A DNA stretch of 64,000 nt from Curtobacterium sp. UCD-KPL2560. Its GTDB lineage: Bacteria > Actinomycetota > Actinomycetes > Actinomycetales > Microbacteriaceae. The stretch lies in NCBI RefSeq assembly GCF_001705035.1, contig NZ_MCIG01000001.1:138616-202615 (forward strand). Direction: 5' to 3'. Below, piece after piece: positions 43,716 through 53,489 of this stretch. Both the position numbers and the translations under genes were made by a program. The notes under the pieces were generated by a model. It saw nothing but the letters and a program-made list of their open reading frames with translations. It did not search any database and was not told the origin of the DNA. Each line of letters opens with the position of its first letter. The stretch's first letter is position 1.

Positions 43716-45100
43716 GCCGCGCCCTGCCGGTGCAGTGCGTGCCGGAGGTCGTCGAGGTACCCGACGGTGACGACCGTCAGGCCCGCGATGCGGAGGAGAC
43801 CGGGTCGCGCCTCGGGTTCGCAGACGACCGCGACGACCTCGACGCCGACGGGGAAGCGCGTGGCCGCGAGGCGGAGCGCGGCGAGTCCGACGGTCGACCC
43901 CACCACGAGGAACGCGACCGAGATCCCGGCCGTGTCCGCGCCGACGATCCGGGCGACCTCGGCGACGGGCAGGCAGGAGTCGGAGAGCCCGACGGTGGCG
44001 AACGCGTCGAGGAGCCGGGTCGGCGTGACCGTCGGCAGCTGCTGCACCGCGTAGACCGCGCGCTTGGCGTACGCGGGTGTCGGTGCCGAGACGACGACCG
44101 ACACGTCGCGGCCGTCACGCACCGCGCGCGCGCCGAGCGAGGCCGCCGCACTGACCGCGAGCTCGAACTCGTCGTCGTCCGCGTACTCGCTCCGCGAGAC
44201 GCCGAGTGCGACCACGAGGTGCGATCGCCGGGTGTCCTCGAACTGCCGCACCATGAGGGCACCCGACTTCGCGGTCGACCGCCAGTGGATCGTCCGGGGG
44301 TCGTCACCGGGGACGTACTCGCGGACGGCGTGGAACGCGATGTCCGACGGCGAGAGGTCGCTCGTCGCCTGCCCCTCGAGGTCACGCACGAGACCGGTGC
44401 TCGTCGACGGGACGGCGATCGTCCGCGGGTGCACGATCACCTGTTCGCGGCGCGTCCAGACGACCTCGCGGCGGACCAGCCCGACCGGGTCGGCGCGGAC
44501 CCCGGTGACCGGCCCGACGTCGAGGACGCCTCGGCGCACCGTCGACACGGGGACGTGCTGTTCGGACGTGCCGCGCGGTGCGATCGCCGGGAGGGCGACG
44601 TCGATGAGCCCGGTGCCGACCGGGACCTCGACGGTCGTCGGCACCGACGGCAGGCGCGCAGGGTTCTCGGCCGTCACCACCACGGTGGCCTGGTCGTCGA
44701 CCGCGACGCGGTGCTGTGGCAGGTCCATCCGCACGACGAGGCGCGAACGCCCGACGAGCGCGACGGCCGCGACGACCGCGAGCACGGCACCCGCGAAGCC
44801 GACCACGACGACCTCGCGCAGCCCGAACCGGTACCCCGCGACGAACGCGACGAACGTGACCAGGGCGACCGCCCAACCCAACCCGGTGACCACGGATGTG
44901 ACCGCCGTCCACCCACGTCCGACGAGCCTCCAGACCGTCGACCAGGCCTTGGCGAGGCCGACGACCGCGTCGGCCACGACGCCGTCCCGCTCACCGACGA
45001 GCCGGGTCCGCACGTTGGTGAGGCCCGCGACGGTCCCGGTGCGGTCCGCCGCGTCGCCGGCACGGCGCGACCTGGTGGCGGTGGGGCGGTGGTCCGTCAC
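43712..45100 (-). CDS. DUF58 domain-containing membrane protein
   Basis: A 462-residue protein with a cytoplasmic N-terminus, two transmembrane helices (about residues 70-90 and 94-115), a beta-sandwich part and the DUF58 core with YVPGDDPRTIHWRSTAKSG and LMVRQFEDTRRSHLVVALG. The C-terminal part is VWA-like. DUF58 proteins are partners of MoxR AAA ATPases and may be remodelled by them. The start overlaps the moxR stop (ATGA) and the stop overlaps the TgpA-like gene, so the three are tightly coupled. Confidence 0.92.
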   Translation of the reverse strand: MTDHRPTATRSRRAGDAADRTGTVAGLTNVRTRLVGERDGVVADAVVGLAKAWSTVWRLVGRGWTAVTSVVTGLGWAVALVTFVAFVAGYRFGLREVVVVGFAGAVLAVVAAVALVGRSRLVVRMDLPQHRVAVDDQATVVVTAENPARLPSVPTTVEVPVGTGLIDVALPAIAPRGTSEQHVPVSTVRRGVLDVGPVTGVRADPVGLVRREVVWTRREQVIVHPRTIAVPSTSTGLVRDLEGQATSDLSPSDIAFHAVREYVPGDDPRTIHWRSTAKSGALMVRQFEDTRRSHLVVALGVSRSEYADDDEFELAVSAAASLGARAVRDGRDVSVVVSAPTPAYAKRAVYAVQQLPTVTPTRLLDAFATVGLSDSCLPVAEVARIVGADTAGISVAFLVVGSTVGLAALRLAATRFPVGVEVVAVVCEPEARPGLLRIAGLTVVTVGYLDDLRHALHRQGAA

Positions 45101-46068
45101 GACGCCGCGCGGTCGGCGGGCGGCGGCGTCTCGACGAGCAGCTGCCCGACCACGCTCGTGGTGCTGACGCCGTCGAACTCGGCCTCCGCGTCGAGCACCA
45201 GACGGTGGGCGAGCACCGGGACCGCGAGGGCCTTGACGTCGTCGGGCGTCACGTAGTGGCGACCGTTCACCGCGGCGAGCACGCGTGCGGACCGCACGAG
45301 TCCCATGGCGCCGCGGACGCTCACGCCGAGCCGGACCTCGCTCGCCGAACGGGTGCCCTCGACGAGCCGTGCGACGTAGTCCGCGATGCTCGGGTCGACG
45401 TGCACGGTGCGCGCGAGCGCCGCCATCTCGGTGATGGTCGCGGCGGGCACGACGGCGGCGAGCGGGATCGACACCGACGGCGACGAGGCCGTCTCGAGGA
45501 TGCGCACCGTCGCCGCGTGGTCGGGGTAGCCGATCGAGGTCTTCATGAGGAACCGGTCGAGCTGCGCCTCGGGCAGACGGTAGGTGCCGGCCTGCTCGAC
45601 GGGGTTCTGCGTCGCGATCACCATGAACGGGGCGCCGAGGCGGTGCGTCACCCCGTCGACCGTGACCGCAGACTCCTCCATCGCCTCGAGCAGGGCCGAC
45701 TGCGTCTTCGGGCTCGCGCGGTTGATCTCGTCGGCGAGGACGATGTTCGAGAAGACGGGGCCGCGGTGGAAGTCGAACTCCTGCGTGCGCTGGTCGTAGA
45801 CGCTGATGCCGGTGATGTCCCCGGGCAGCAGGTCGGGCGTGAACTGGATCCGGTTCGTGGAGCCCTGCACGCTCTGGGCGAGCGCGCGCGCGAGGCTCGT
45901 CTTGCCGGTGCCCGGGACGTCCTCGAGCAGGAGGTGCCCCTCGCTGAGCATCGCGGTCACGGCGAGTCGGATCACGAACGTCTTGCCGAGGAGCACCTGC
46001 TCGACGTTCGTGACGATGCGGCCGGCGACGTCGGCGAACCAGGCGGCCTGCTCGGGGGTCATGCTCAT
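45097..46068 (-). CDS. MoxR-family AAA+ ATPase
   Basis: MoxR ATPases act as chaperones for partner complexes, often with VWA/DUF58 proteins. The 323-residue product has EGHLLLEDVPGTGKTSLARA (Walker A GTGKT), FSNIVLADEINRASPKTQ (Walker B and sensor region), ATQNPVEQAGTYRLPEAQLD and the arginine finger region near LDRFLMK. ATG at 46068 is preferred (GAGGACC seven bases upstream); ATG at 46062 is the alternative. It is followed directly by the DUF58 gene and preceded by the giant FN3 gene. Confidence 0.94.
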   Translation of the reverse strand: MSMTPEQAAWFADVAGRIVTNVEQVLLGKTFVIRLAVTAMLSEGHLLLEDVPGTGKTSLARALAQSVQGSTNRIQFTPDLLPGDITGISVYDQRTQEFDFHRGPVFSNIVLADEINRASPKTQSALLEAMEESAVTVDGVTHRLGAPFMVIATQNPVEQAGTYRLPEAQLDRFLMKTSIGYPDHAATVRILETASSPSVSIPLAAVVPAATITEMAALARTVHVDPSIADYVARLVEGTRSASEVRLGVSVRGAMGLVRSARVLAAVNGRHYVTPDDVKALAVPVLAHRLVLDAEAEFDGVSTTSVVGQLLVETPPPADRAAS

Positions 46069-46135
46069 GCGGTGGGTCCTCGTGGTGCTCGTGGTGCGGT
46101 AGGGGCAGCGTACGGGGCGGCGGTGCCGCCGTGGG

Positions 46136-49100
46136 TCACCCGCCGGTGCCTGTGGACGGCGGTGTCCCGGCGGGGGCGGCTTGGATCGCGCGCGTCGCAG
46201 CGTCGGGGTCCTGCTGACCGGACACCGTCGCCTGCACCCGGATGGTGTCGAAGCCGGCGGGGACGGCGTCCGTGGTGGCCCAGGGTCTCCCGGTCGCCGG
46301 GTTCGTCGTCGAGCACGACCCGAACAGTCCGTTCGTGCAGTAGCTGATCCGGTACCCGCTCGGCGTGAGCTTGCCGTTGTTGTCCGGGGCGTTGATGACC
46401 GGAGACTGGCCGACCGTTGCCCCGGCGATGGTCGCACGCGTCGTGAAGGCCGTCCCCGTGACCGGTCCGCTCGCGGCGCAGTAGTCGCCGTCCGTCGCAC
46501 ACGACGTGAACACGATGCTGCTCTCCAGGCCGAAGCCCGCACCGGCTCCCGCCGACGCCGTCCCGTCGAAGCGCACGAGCGGGCCGCCACCGACCGAGTA
46601 GTACAGGAACGGGGACGTGGACGTCGCGCGCACGGTGAGGGTCCACGTCGACCGGTCCCCCGCGTCCTGGACGACCGAGACGGTGCCGGAAGGAGCCGAC
46701 GGCGTCTCGAAGCCCTCGACGTCCGCGGGTGCCGATGCCGTGCAGAAGAGCCCGTTGTCGGCCAGCGCGACGTACCGGTAGCCGCTCGAGATCTGGTCGG
46801 TCGCGCTGGCAGCGTTCCAGACGCGCTCCGCACCCGCCGTCGAGCAGCCGCCCGGGATCGATGCTCCCGCCGGGTACTTCGCGATGCGCCAGCCCTGGCC
46901 GCCACCGCCCCAGTCCGACTCGGTCGCTTGCAGGTCGACCGCCGTGGTCGACCCGCTGCGCTGACCGGTCGCGCGCAACAGCGGCGTGGCCGGGCTGCCG
47001 ACCGCCGTGCCCGAGGCCGACGCCTCGTTCCACTGCACGACCGAACCGTCACGGTCGGCCGCGTTCCGCGCCGACACCCGTACCTGGTAGGACTGTCCGC
47101 CCTGCACGCCGGTGAACGAGGTGCTCGTGGCGGTGCCGACGCTCCGGGTCGTGGAGAGCCCAGGACCGGTGACGGTGACGACGTGGTCCGTCACCGGCGT
47201 GCCGCCGTTCGGTGCGCCCACCGCGTCCCAGCGCACGTCGAGCTGGTTCGGCGTGCTCGTGTCCGGCGTCACGGTCAGGCCCTTCGGTGCGGCCGGCACG
47301 AAGTCGGCGCTGATCGGGACCGAGGTGGCCGAGGGCTCGGAGTCGCCGACGGCGTTCCTCGCGACGACCGAGAACCGGTACGACGCCGAGGGGTCGAGGC
47401 CCGTGACCGTGCACACGGTCGACGTGCCGCAGTCCTTCGACAGCCCGCCCGTGCCCAGCAGCCGGTACCCGGTGATCGGCGAGTTGTTGGCCTGCGGCGC
47501 CGACCACGACACCGTCGCCTGCCCGCCCTGGTACGACCCCGTGCGGGTGGGGGCACCCGGTGCGTCCGGGACGTCCTGCACCGAGACGGTCACGTCGCCC
47601 CACACGAAGCGGTCCGGGTCGTCCGTCGCGTCGGCGACCTGGTACTGCAGGTGCGCGTCGACCGGCTGTGCGCCCGCGGCGACCGCGACCTGGAGCCGGG
47701 ACCGGTCCGCGCTCGGGGTCACCGACACCCCTGCGGGCAGCCCACCGTCCAGGCCGCGGATGGCGACCACGCGGAGCCGCTGCGCCGGGAACGGGTTGGT
47801 CGGCTGGTCGTTGTCGAGCACGTCGACGGTGGTCGACGTGCCGCGCTTCGTGACCGCCCGGTCCGCGCCGGGCTGCACGAGCGGCCGGGTGGACCCGACG
47901 ACGTCGACCGTGACGACGCCCGACCGTCCGGCCGCAGCGGCGTCGGCCACGCCGATCCCGATCGATGCCGACGTGCCCTTCTGCGCCGAGTCGGCGACGT
48001 CGATGCGCAGCTGGCGGCCGTCGACGGTCGCGGTGGTGCCGGACCCGGGCCGGCTGACCACGGACCAGCGGAGCTCGTCGAGGTCGTCCGGGTACGGGTA
48101 GTCGGTGAGCTTGGTCAGGTCGATCGTGCGCGTGTCACCGGGCTGCAGGTCGAGCGTCGAGCCGGTGAACGCCGGCGGCTGGTTCGACCGGGGCGTCACC
48201 TTGATCGGCAGGACGAGGGTCGCCACACGCCCCTTGCCGCCGTTCGCACTCGAACCGTCGGTCACCTCGAACGAGATCGAGGCGCTGCCGTAGTAGAGCT
48301 TCGCCGAGGTGAACTGCAGGGTGGAGCGGTCGACGACGAGGTCGCCGCCGTCGGCGTGGGTCGCCTTGACCGTGCCCCGGTCGGTGATCTGCGCGGTCCG
48401 GCCGTTCGCGGTGACGACGTACCGGTCGAGCGGGATGCGCACCGTCGACTCGCTCGTCACCGTGATCGCGCCCGCGCTCCGGTCGACCTGGGGCAGGGCG
48501 TCGTCGAAGCCGGGGACGTGGATGAACCCGTACGAGGTGACGTCGGGATGGTCCTCGCGGGTCACCGAGAACGGGATCACCTGCGACGCGTCGGTCAGAC
48601 GCACCGCGATGCGACGGTCCGGCGTGACCTGGGCGGTGTCGCCGTACCCGTCGACGACGCCGACCCGGAGGCGGGACGTCGACCCCTCGGCGAAGAAGAC
48701 GTTGCGGAGGACGTCGACCGTGACGCTCTGCCGTCGCAGGATGTCCTGCAGGTCGAGCACGGTGTCGTCGACCTCGGGGCGGAGGGGCCGGGCGTCGGGG
48801 TCGACGGTCACGGTCAGGAACGCCGTGCTCGACCCACCGGTCGGGTTCTCCACCGTGTACAGCACGGCGAAGTCCCCGCTCGTCGCGGTCCGTGGCGGGG
48901 TCACGCGGACCTGGCTCCCGCGCACGACCTTCGCCACCACGCCGTCAGCAGTCGGGGTCGCCGCCGTGACGCGCAGCTGGCCGCCCTCGGGGTCCGAGTC
49001 GTTCTGCAACACCCGGACGGCGACGCTGCCGCCCGGTCGGATCGTGACGCGGTCGGGCTGCGCGACCGGGTCGGAGGCCTGCTCGGCGCGCGGCGCGATG

Positions 49101-51952
49101 CCGACGCGGACGGTCCCGGTCGCACGCGCACCGAGGGCGTCGACGACGGTGTAGGTGAACTCGTCGGTCCCGGCGGAGTAGTCGCCCGCCTCGTAGGTGA
49201 AGGCGTCCGTCGTGACGTCGCTGACCGACCCCTTCTCGGGGTTGTCCGCCACGCCGACGAGCTGGACGGAGTCGCCGTCCGGGTCGATGCCGTTCAGCGG
49301 GACGGTGACCCGCACCGACTGGCCGGCGACCGCCCGGGCGGTGACCGTCTTCGGGACCGGTGGGTTGTTCGTCGCCGCCTCGCGTTCCCGGACGGAGATC
49401 GTCACGGTGGCGTCGGCGTACTGCCCGTCGGGCCCGGCCACGCGGTACACCGCCGTGTGGCTTCCGGGCGTCTTCGGCGCGAGGTAGCGGAGCCGGTCGC
49501 CCGAGACGAACAGCAGCCCGCCGTCGCCCGGCACGTTCTGGACGAGCTCGGGCACGAGGGTGAGCGGCTCGCCCTCGGGCTGGGTGTCGTTCGCGAGGAC
49601 GTCGATCTCGGCCACGTCCCCGACGCGCACCGTGGCGGTGTCGGCCTGGGCGACGGGCGGCTGGATCCGCTCGGGCCGTGGGATCTCGACGACCGTCACG
49701 GTGCCGGTCGCCGTCGCGAGCCCGTTCGACTCCGTGTAGCGGAAGGTCACCGGGCCGTCGAGCGGGGCCGTCAGGGTGACGCGGACCGTGTGCTGGTCGA
49801 GCACGGTGGCCTGCACGCCGGAGCCGCGGTCGGGCCCGTCGAGCGCGGTGACCATGAGCACGCCGCCGGCGGGGTCGGTGTCGGTGGCGGTGACGTCGGT
49901 GTCCTTCGTCGACAACGTCGGGACGAACACGGTCTTCGGTGTGGTGACCGGCGGCGTCGAGGCGTCGGGCGGCGCGAGCACGCCGACGCGCACGACGCCG
50001 CTCGTCGTCTTCGTGCCGTCGGTGACGGTGTACTCGAGCTGGTGGTCGCCGGCCGCCGTGCCCTCGACGCGGAAGGTCCCCGCGTCGTAGGCCGGCGTGA
50101 CGGTGAGGCCGGAGGACGAGGACACGCTCGTCAGGGTCACCGTGCCGTTGCCGCCGCGCACGTGGTCGAGCGGACGGACCTCGAAGGGCTTCCCTGCGTA
50201 GCCCTGGACCGCGAAGGCGTCGGCGCGCAGTGGCACCTGTCCGGGGTCGGCGACCCGCACGGTCATGGTGCCGCGGCCGTCGTCGCGGCCGTCGCTCACG
50301 ACGAGCTGCACCGGTCGGTCCCCCGTGCGTCCGCTCTGGTTGCGGAAGTCGACGAGTCCGTCCGGCGTGGTCGACACGGTGTCGCCGTCCGCGGTCGCCG
50401 ACCGCAGGTACACCGGGTCCCCGTCGGGGTCGACCCAGTCGGACAGCACGTTCGTGACGACGTGGCCGTTGCGCACGACGTCCGCCGACGTCGAGCGGAC
50501 CTGCTGCGGGGGCTCGTTCTCGGACTCGGGCCGGACGGAGACCCGGACGGTGGCCGAGGCCGAGCCGCCGTTGCCGTCGGTGATCGTGTACGGGAACGAG
50601 ATCGTCCCCGTGGCGTCCGCGGGCAGCGTGATCTGGAGACGCTGCCCGTCGCCGACGACGGCCACGGTGCCGGTGCGCGCGTCGACCGCGCCGACGTCGG
50701 CGATCACCAGCGGGTCGCCGTTCGGGTCGTGGTCGTTCAGCAGCACCGGCAGGCTGGTGGTGCGCCCAGGGCGGGCTCCGAGGTCGTCGTCGACGGCGAC
50801 GGGCGGTTTCTGGTCCTTGTCGACCTGGGGGTCGTCCGCGGAGACCTGCTCGCGCTGCTGCTCGTCGTCGCGTCGCACCAGGTCGGCCCAGTTGTCGATC
50901 AGCTGGCCGCTGCGGTCGATGGCCCAGGACCGGCCGCTCCGCGGGTCGTTCGCGACGACGGTGTCGCCGTTCCGCAGGATCTGCAGGTCGGCGACTCCGT
51001 CGGTGCTCGCGAGCCGCTGCACCGCTCGACCACGGCAGGAGTCGACGGCCTGTCCGCCAGCCCACGCCGCGTAGGTGCAGGACCCGACGACGACGGGCCG
51101 GGCCGGGCGGCCGGCGACACCGAGGGCGGTCGCCTCGACCTGCCCCGACGGGCTGACACGGACCAGCCCGGCGGTGCCCGCCACGACGAACGCAGCGGTA
51201 CGGTCCGACGACCGTTGCAGTGCCGGGGCGCTCCCGATGCGGTCACCGAGGTCGACGGGGGTGCCGTCGACCGACAGGGTGCCCGCGGTGCGGTCGAGCA
51301 CCGCGACGTGCTCGCCGGAGGATGCCACCTGGAAGTCGTGGTCGCGGTCGGCGCGCACCTGCCAGCTGCGGTCGACCCGGAGCTGTGTCCCCACGTCGAC
51401 GAGCGACGCGCGGCCGGTCCGCGGCGAGTAGACCGCGACGTGGTCGTCGGAGGCGTCGAAGACCGCGTCGGCGCCGAGCGTCAGGTCGGCCTTGGTGGCG
51501 GCGTCGAACCGCGCGAGCTCCGCGGCCGGGGTCGACCAGAGCTCGCCGGTGTACGTGTTGCCGACGACCGCGGTGTCGCCGGCGAAGAAGACCTGCGGCG
51601 TCCCCGCCGGCAGCGTGACCGGGTCGCCCAGGGTGGCGTCCGCGACGTCCACCTTCGCCACGGTGCCCTTCGTGCGGTCGACGCTGTAGACCTCGCTGCC
51701 GCGCTGCAGGACGCCGAGGTCGTCGCTCGGGCTCTCGACGGCCGTGTTGAGCTCGAGCACCCCGGTGTTCGCCCGGCCGACCGCGCCGTACTCGGCCGAG
51801 GGCACCCACACGGTGCCGTCCCCGAGGTCGATGCGCTGCGTGTGGTACCCCGTGGAGACCACGGCGGCGGTCGCCACGACCGCGCCGACCACCACGGAGG
51901 CGCCGAGCGTCACGACCGCGGACCGCCGCTTCGCGAGGAAGGCCCGGATCAC
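46136..51952 (-). CDS. Giant membrane-anchored Ig-like/fibronectin type III protein
   Basis: About 1,938 residues. A short basic cytoplasmic N-terminus (AFLAKRRSAV) and one helix (VVTLGASVVVGAVVATAAVV) anchor it as a type II protein. The exterior begins with a ~300-residue repeated-strand region that may be a beta-propeller, followed by about ten Ig/cadherin-like repeats with DP[ND]GDP-type loops (LLNDHDPNGDPL, WVDPDGDPVYL, LQNDSDPEGGQL). Two or three FN3 domains (about residues 1490-1690; QDVPDAPGAPTRTGSYQGGQ, ANNSPITGYRLLGTGG) and a Cys-containing C-terminus follow. There is no sortase motif. The start GTG overlaps the kinase stop (GTGA); a GTG 24 bases upstream is possible. Likely an envelope scaffold or adhesin regulated by the kinase. 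Confidence 0.9.
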   Translation of the reverse strand: MIRAFLAKRRSAVVTLGASVVVGAVVATAAVVSTGYHTQRIDLGDGTVWVPSAEYGAVGRANTGVLELNTAVESPSDDLGVLQRGSEVYSVDRTKGTVAKVDVADATLGDPVTLPAGTPQVFFAGDTAVVGNTYTGELWSTPAAELARFDAATKADLTLGADAVFDASDDHVAVYSPRTGRASLVDVGTQLRVDRSWQVRADRDHDFQVASSGEHVAVLDRTAGTLSVDGTPVDLGDRIGSAPALQRSSDRTAAFVVAGTAGLVRVSPSGQVEATALGVAGRPARPVVVGSCTYAAWAGGQAVDSCRGRAVQRLASTDGVADLQILRNGDTVVANDPRSGRSWAIDRSGQLIDNWADLVRRDDEQQREQVSADDPQVDKDQKPPVAVDDDLGARPGRTTSLPVLLNDHDPNGDPLVIADVGAVDARTGTVAVVGDGQRLQITLPADATGTISFPYTITDGNGGSASATVRVSVRPESENEPPQQVRSTSADVVRNGHVVTNVLSDWVDPDGDPVYLRSATADGDTVSTTPDGLVDFRNQSGRTGDRPVQLVVSDGRDDGRGTMTVRVADPGQVPLRADAFAVQGYAGKPFEVRPLDHVRGGNGTVTLTSVSSSSGLTVTPAYDAGTFRVEGTAAGDHQLEYTVTDGTKTTSGVVRVGVLAPPDASTPPVTTPKTVFVPTLSTKDTDVTATDTDPAGGVLMVTALDGPDRGSGVQATVLDQHTVRVTLTAPLDGPVTFRYTESNGLATATGTVTVVEIPRPERIQPPVAQADTATVRVGDVAEIDVLANDTQPEGEPLTLVPELVQNVPGDGGLLFVSGDRLRYLAPKTPGSHTAVYRVAGPDGQYADATVTISVREREAATNNPPVPKTVTARAVAGQSVRVTVPLNGIDPDGDSVQLVGVADNPEKGSVSDVTTDAFTYEAGDYSAGTDEFTYTVVDALGARATGTVRVGIAPRAEQASDPVAQPDRVTIRPGGSVAVRVLQNDSDPEGGQLRVTAATPTADGVVAKVVRGSQVRVTPPRTATSGDFAVLYTVENPTGGSSTAFLTVTVDPDARPLRPEVDDTVLDLQDILRRQSVTVDVLRNVFFAEGSTSRLRVGVVDGYGDTAQVTPDRRIAVRLTDASQVIPFSVTREDHPDVTSYGFIHVPGFDDALPQVDRSAGAITVTSESTVRIPLDRYVVTANGRTAQITDRGTVKATHADGGDLVVDRSTLQFTSAKLYYGSASISFEVTDGSSANGGKGRVATLVLPIKVTPRSNQPPAFTGSTLDLQPGDTRTIDLTKLTDYPYPDDLDELRWSVVSRPGSGTTATVDGRQLRIDVADSAQKGTSASIGIGVADAAAAGRSGVVTVDVVGSTRPLVQPGADRAVTKRGTSTTVDVLDNDQPTNPFPAQRLRVVAIRGLDGGLPAGVSVTPSADRSRLQVAVAAGAQPVDAHLQYQVADATDDPDRFVWGDVTVSVQDVPDAPGAPTRTGSYQGGQATVSWSAPQANNSPITGYRLLGTGGLSKDCGTSTVCTVTGLDPSASYRFSVVARNAVGDSEPSATSVPISADFVPAAPKGLTVTPDTSTPNQLDVRWDAVGAPNGGTPVTDHVVTVTGPGLSTTRSVGTATSTSFTGVQGGQSYQVRVSARNAADRDGSVVQWNEASASGTAVGSPATPLLRATGQRSGSTTAVDLQATESDWGGGGQGWRIAKYPAGASIPGGCSTAGAERVWNAASATDQISSGYRYVALADNGLFCTASAPADVEGFETPSAPSGTVSVVQDAGDRSTWTLTVRATSTSPFLYYSVGGGPLVRFDGTASAGAGAGFGLESSIVFTSCATDGDYCAASGPVTGTAFTTRATIAGATVGQSPVINAPDNNGKLTPSGYRISYCTNGLFGSCSTTNPATGRPWATTDAVPAGFDTIRVQATVSGQQDPDAATRAIQAAPAGTPPSTGTGG

Positions 51953-53346
51953 CGTGCGCCACCGCTCGTCCCGCACCGCTCCGGGCTCGCGGTCCCGGTC
52001 TTGCCGTCACGGTTCACGGCGACGGTGATGCACTCCTCGTCACCCGGGGTCCCCGAGACGACGAAGGTCGTCCCCGTCTGCTGGCTCGTCGCGCCGTCCG
52101 AGGTGATGACGTAGGTGTCGCCGGGGCGCACACCGGGGTCGTCCCACGAGAACGACACCGCTCCCTGGGCGGACTCCGCACGGACGTCCGCCACGACCGG
52201 GATCGACGCCGTCCCGAGCCGCGTCACGACGAGGACGGTCGCGACGGCGAGGGCGACGACCACGAGCGCCGCGGCCGACGCGACCCAGACGACGGTCGAG
52301 CGCGTCCGGGTCGCGGAGCCGGTCCGGTGGACGGTGCCGACGCTCTGGGCACCGACGGACGCACCGCCCTGCAGCGGGCGTCGCGTGCGCCGGCGTCGGC
52401 CGGCCCGGGCCTGCGGCAGGAGTTCGCGCACGACGGTGCGGTCCCGGTCGGCGCCGGGCATCGACGTGGCCCAGGCCTCGACCGCGACCTCGGCGGCGGT
52501 CTGTGGCAGCCCGAGCTCGGCCTCGACCTGCTGGAGGCCGCGGACGAGCTCGAGCACGGTCGACGGCCGCGCGGCGACCCGGCGGGACATCGCGGTCGCG
52601 AGCAGACGGTCGAGGGACGGCGGCACGTCCGGTCGGCCGATCGGCGGGACCCCGCCCTTGTCGATGCGCGCCATGAGGTCGGCAGCGCCGTTCTTCCCGC
52701 CCCGGACCTCGAACGGACTCCGCCCGGCGAGCAGGGAGTAGACCGTCGCGGCGAGGGAGTAGACCTCGGACTGCACGCTGCCGGTGGACTCGTCGGCCAG
52801 CACCTCGGGAGCGGACCACGGGATCGACATCCCGACGGGCTCGTTCGGGTCTGCCCCGCCGATCGTCGCCGCGATGCCGAAGTCGGACAGCACGGGGTTG
52901 CCGTACGCGGTCCGCAGGATGTTCGAGGGCTTCACGTCGCGGTGGAGCACGCCCTCGCGGTGCGCGGTCTCGAGCGCCGAGCCGATCCGCACGCCGATGG
53001 ACAGGACCTCGGACACCGGCAGGGGTTCCCGGCGGTACCGCTCGCTGAGCGACGACGAGCACAGCTCCATCACGAGGTAGGGCCGTCCGTCGGCCGCCAC
53101 GCTCGCCTGGAACACCGTGAGGATCGACGGGTGCGTGCTCAGGCGCGCCATCAGGTTCGCCTCGGCCTGGAACATCTGGCGCACGCGGTCGTCGACGACC
53201 TCGTCGAGCAACACCTTGACCGCGACCTGGCGTCGCGGCATGTCCTGCTCGTAGAGGAAGACGTCGGCGAACCCGCCGGAGCCGAGGACGTGCACCGGAC
53301 TGGAGCCCGGGATGACGGGTGGGTCGGACGGCAGGCGTCGCGCCAT
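51949..53346 (-). CDS. Membrane Ser/Thr protein kinase with FN3-like external domain
   Basis: Hanks-type kinase. The 465-residue product has GSGGFADVF (22-30), the catalytic lysine K44, HRDVKPSN (D137), SDFGIA (155-159) and the APE motif (SAPE). A basic juxtamembrane segment leads to one transmembrane helix (352-375). The ~90-residue outside part is not PASTA; it looks like one fibronectin-type domain (SAQGAVSFSWDDPGV, TYVITSDGATS) with two cysteines. The partner phosphatase and FHA genes are upstream. A TAGAAT box at 53413-53418 suggests its own promoter. It overlaps the giant gene by four bases. Confidence 0.95.
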   Translation of the reverse strand: MARRLPSDPPVIPGSSPVHVLGSGGFADVFLYEQDMPRRQVAVKVLLDEVVDDRVRQMFQAEANLMARLSTHPSILTVFQASVAADGRPYLVMELCSSSLSERYRREPLPVSEVLSIGVRIGSALETAHREGVLHRDVKPSNILRTAYGNPVLSDFGIAATIGGADPNEPVGMSIPWSAPEVLADESTGSVQSEVYSLAATVYSLLAGRSPFEVRGGKNGAADLMARIDKGGVPPIGRPDVPPSLDRLLATAMSRRVAARPSTVLELVRGLQQVEAELGLPQTAAEVAVEAWATSMPGADRDRTVVRELLPQARAGRRRRTRRPLQGGASVGAQSVGTVHRTGSATRTRSTVVWVASAAALVVVALAVATVLVVTRLGTASIPVVADVRAESAQGAVSFSWDDPGVRPGDTYVITSDGATSQQTGTTFVVSGTPGDEECITVAVNRDGKTGTASPERCGTSGGAR

Positions 53347-53412
53347 CGTCGTCGTCCCCTCTCGTGGCGACCGGTCCCGGCGGACGGTCGGTGGTGTCGT
53401 CGCGGTGGTGCC

Positions 53413-53418
53413 ATTCTA
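53413..53418 (-). promoter_or_regulatory. -10 box TAGAAT for the kinase-giant-moxR operon
   Basis: TAGAAT is the closest match to the TATAAT consensus that I saw in the window. Transcription would start near 53405 and give a ~60-nt leader ending in GAGAGGGG before the kinase ATG. No clear -35 element. Confidence 0.5.
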
Positions 53419-53465
53419 CGAAGGGCCCACCGACGGCCCGGTGCCGCGGACTCCCCCGGCATCGC

Positions 53466-53480
53466 CCCCTCTTCGAGGGG
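53466..53480 (-). terminator. Small hairpin downstream of the PP2C gene
   Basis: A six-base stem (CCCCTC/GAGGGG) with a TTC loop ten bases past the PP2C stop codon, just ahead of the kinase promoter. Weak, so partial readthrough into the kinase gene is likely. Confidence 0.4.
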
Positions 53481-53489
53481 CACCGGTGC

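Noticed and set aside
46181-52114. Open frame of about 1,977 codons on the plus strand opposite the giant FN3 gene.
   Set aside because: The composition is Arg/Asp/Gly/Val-rich without domains, as expected from a very high-GC antisense frame; the minus strand encodes a coherent multidomain protein.
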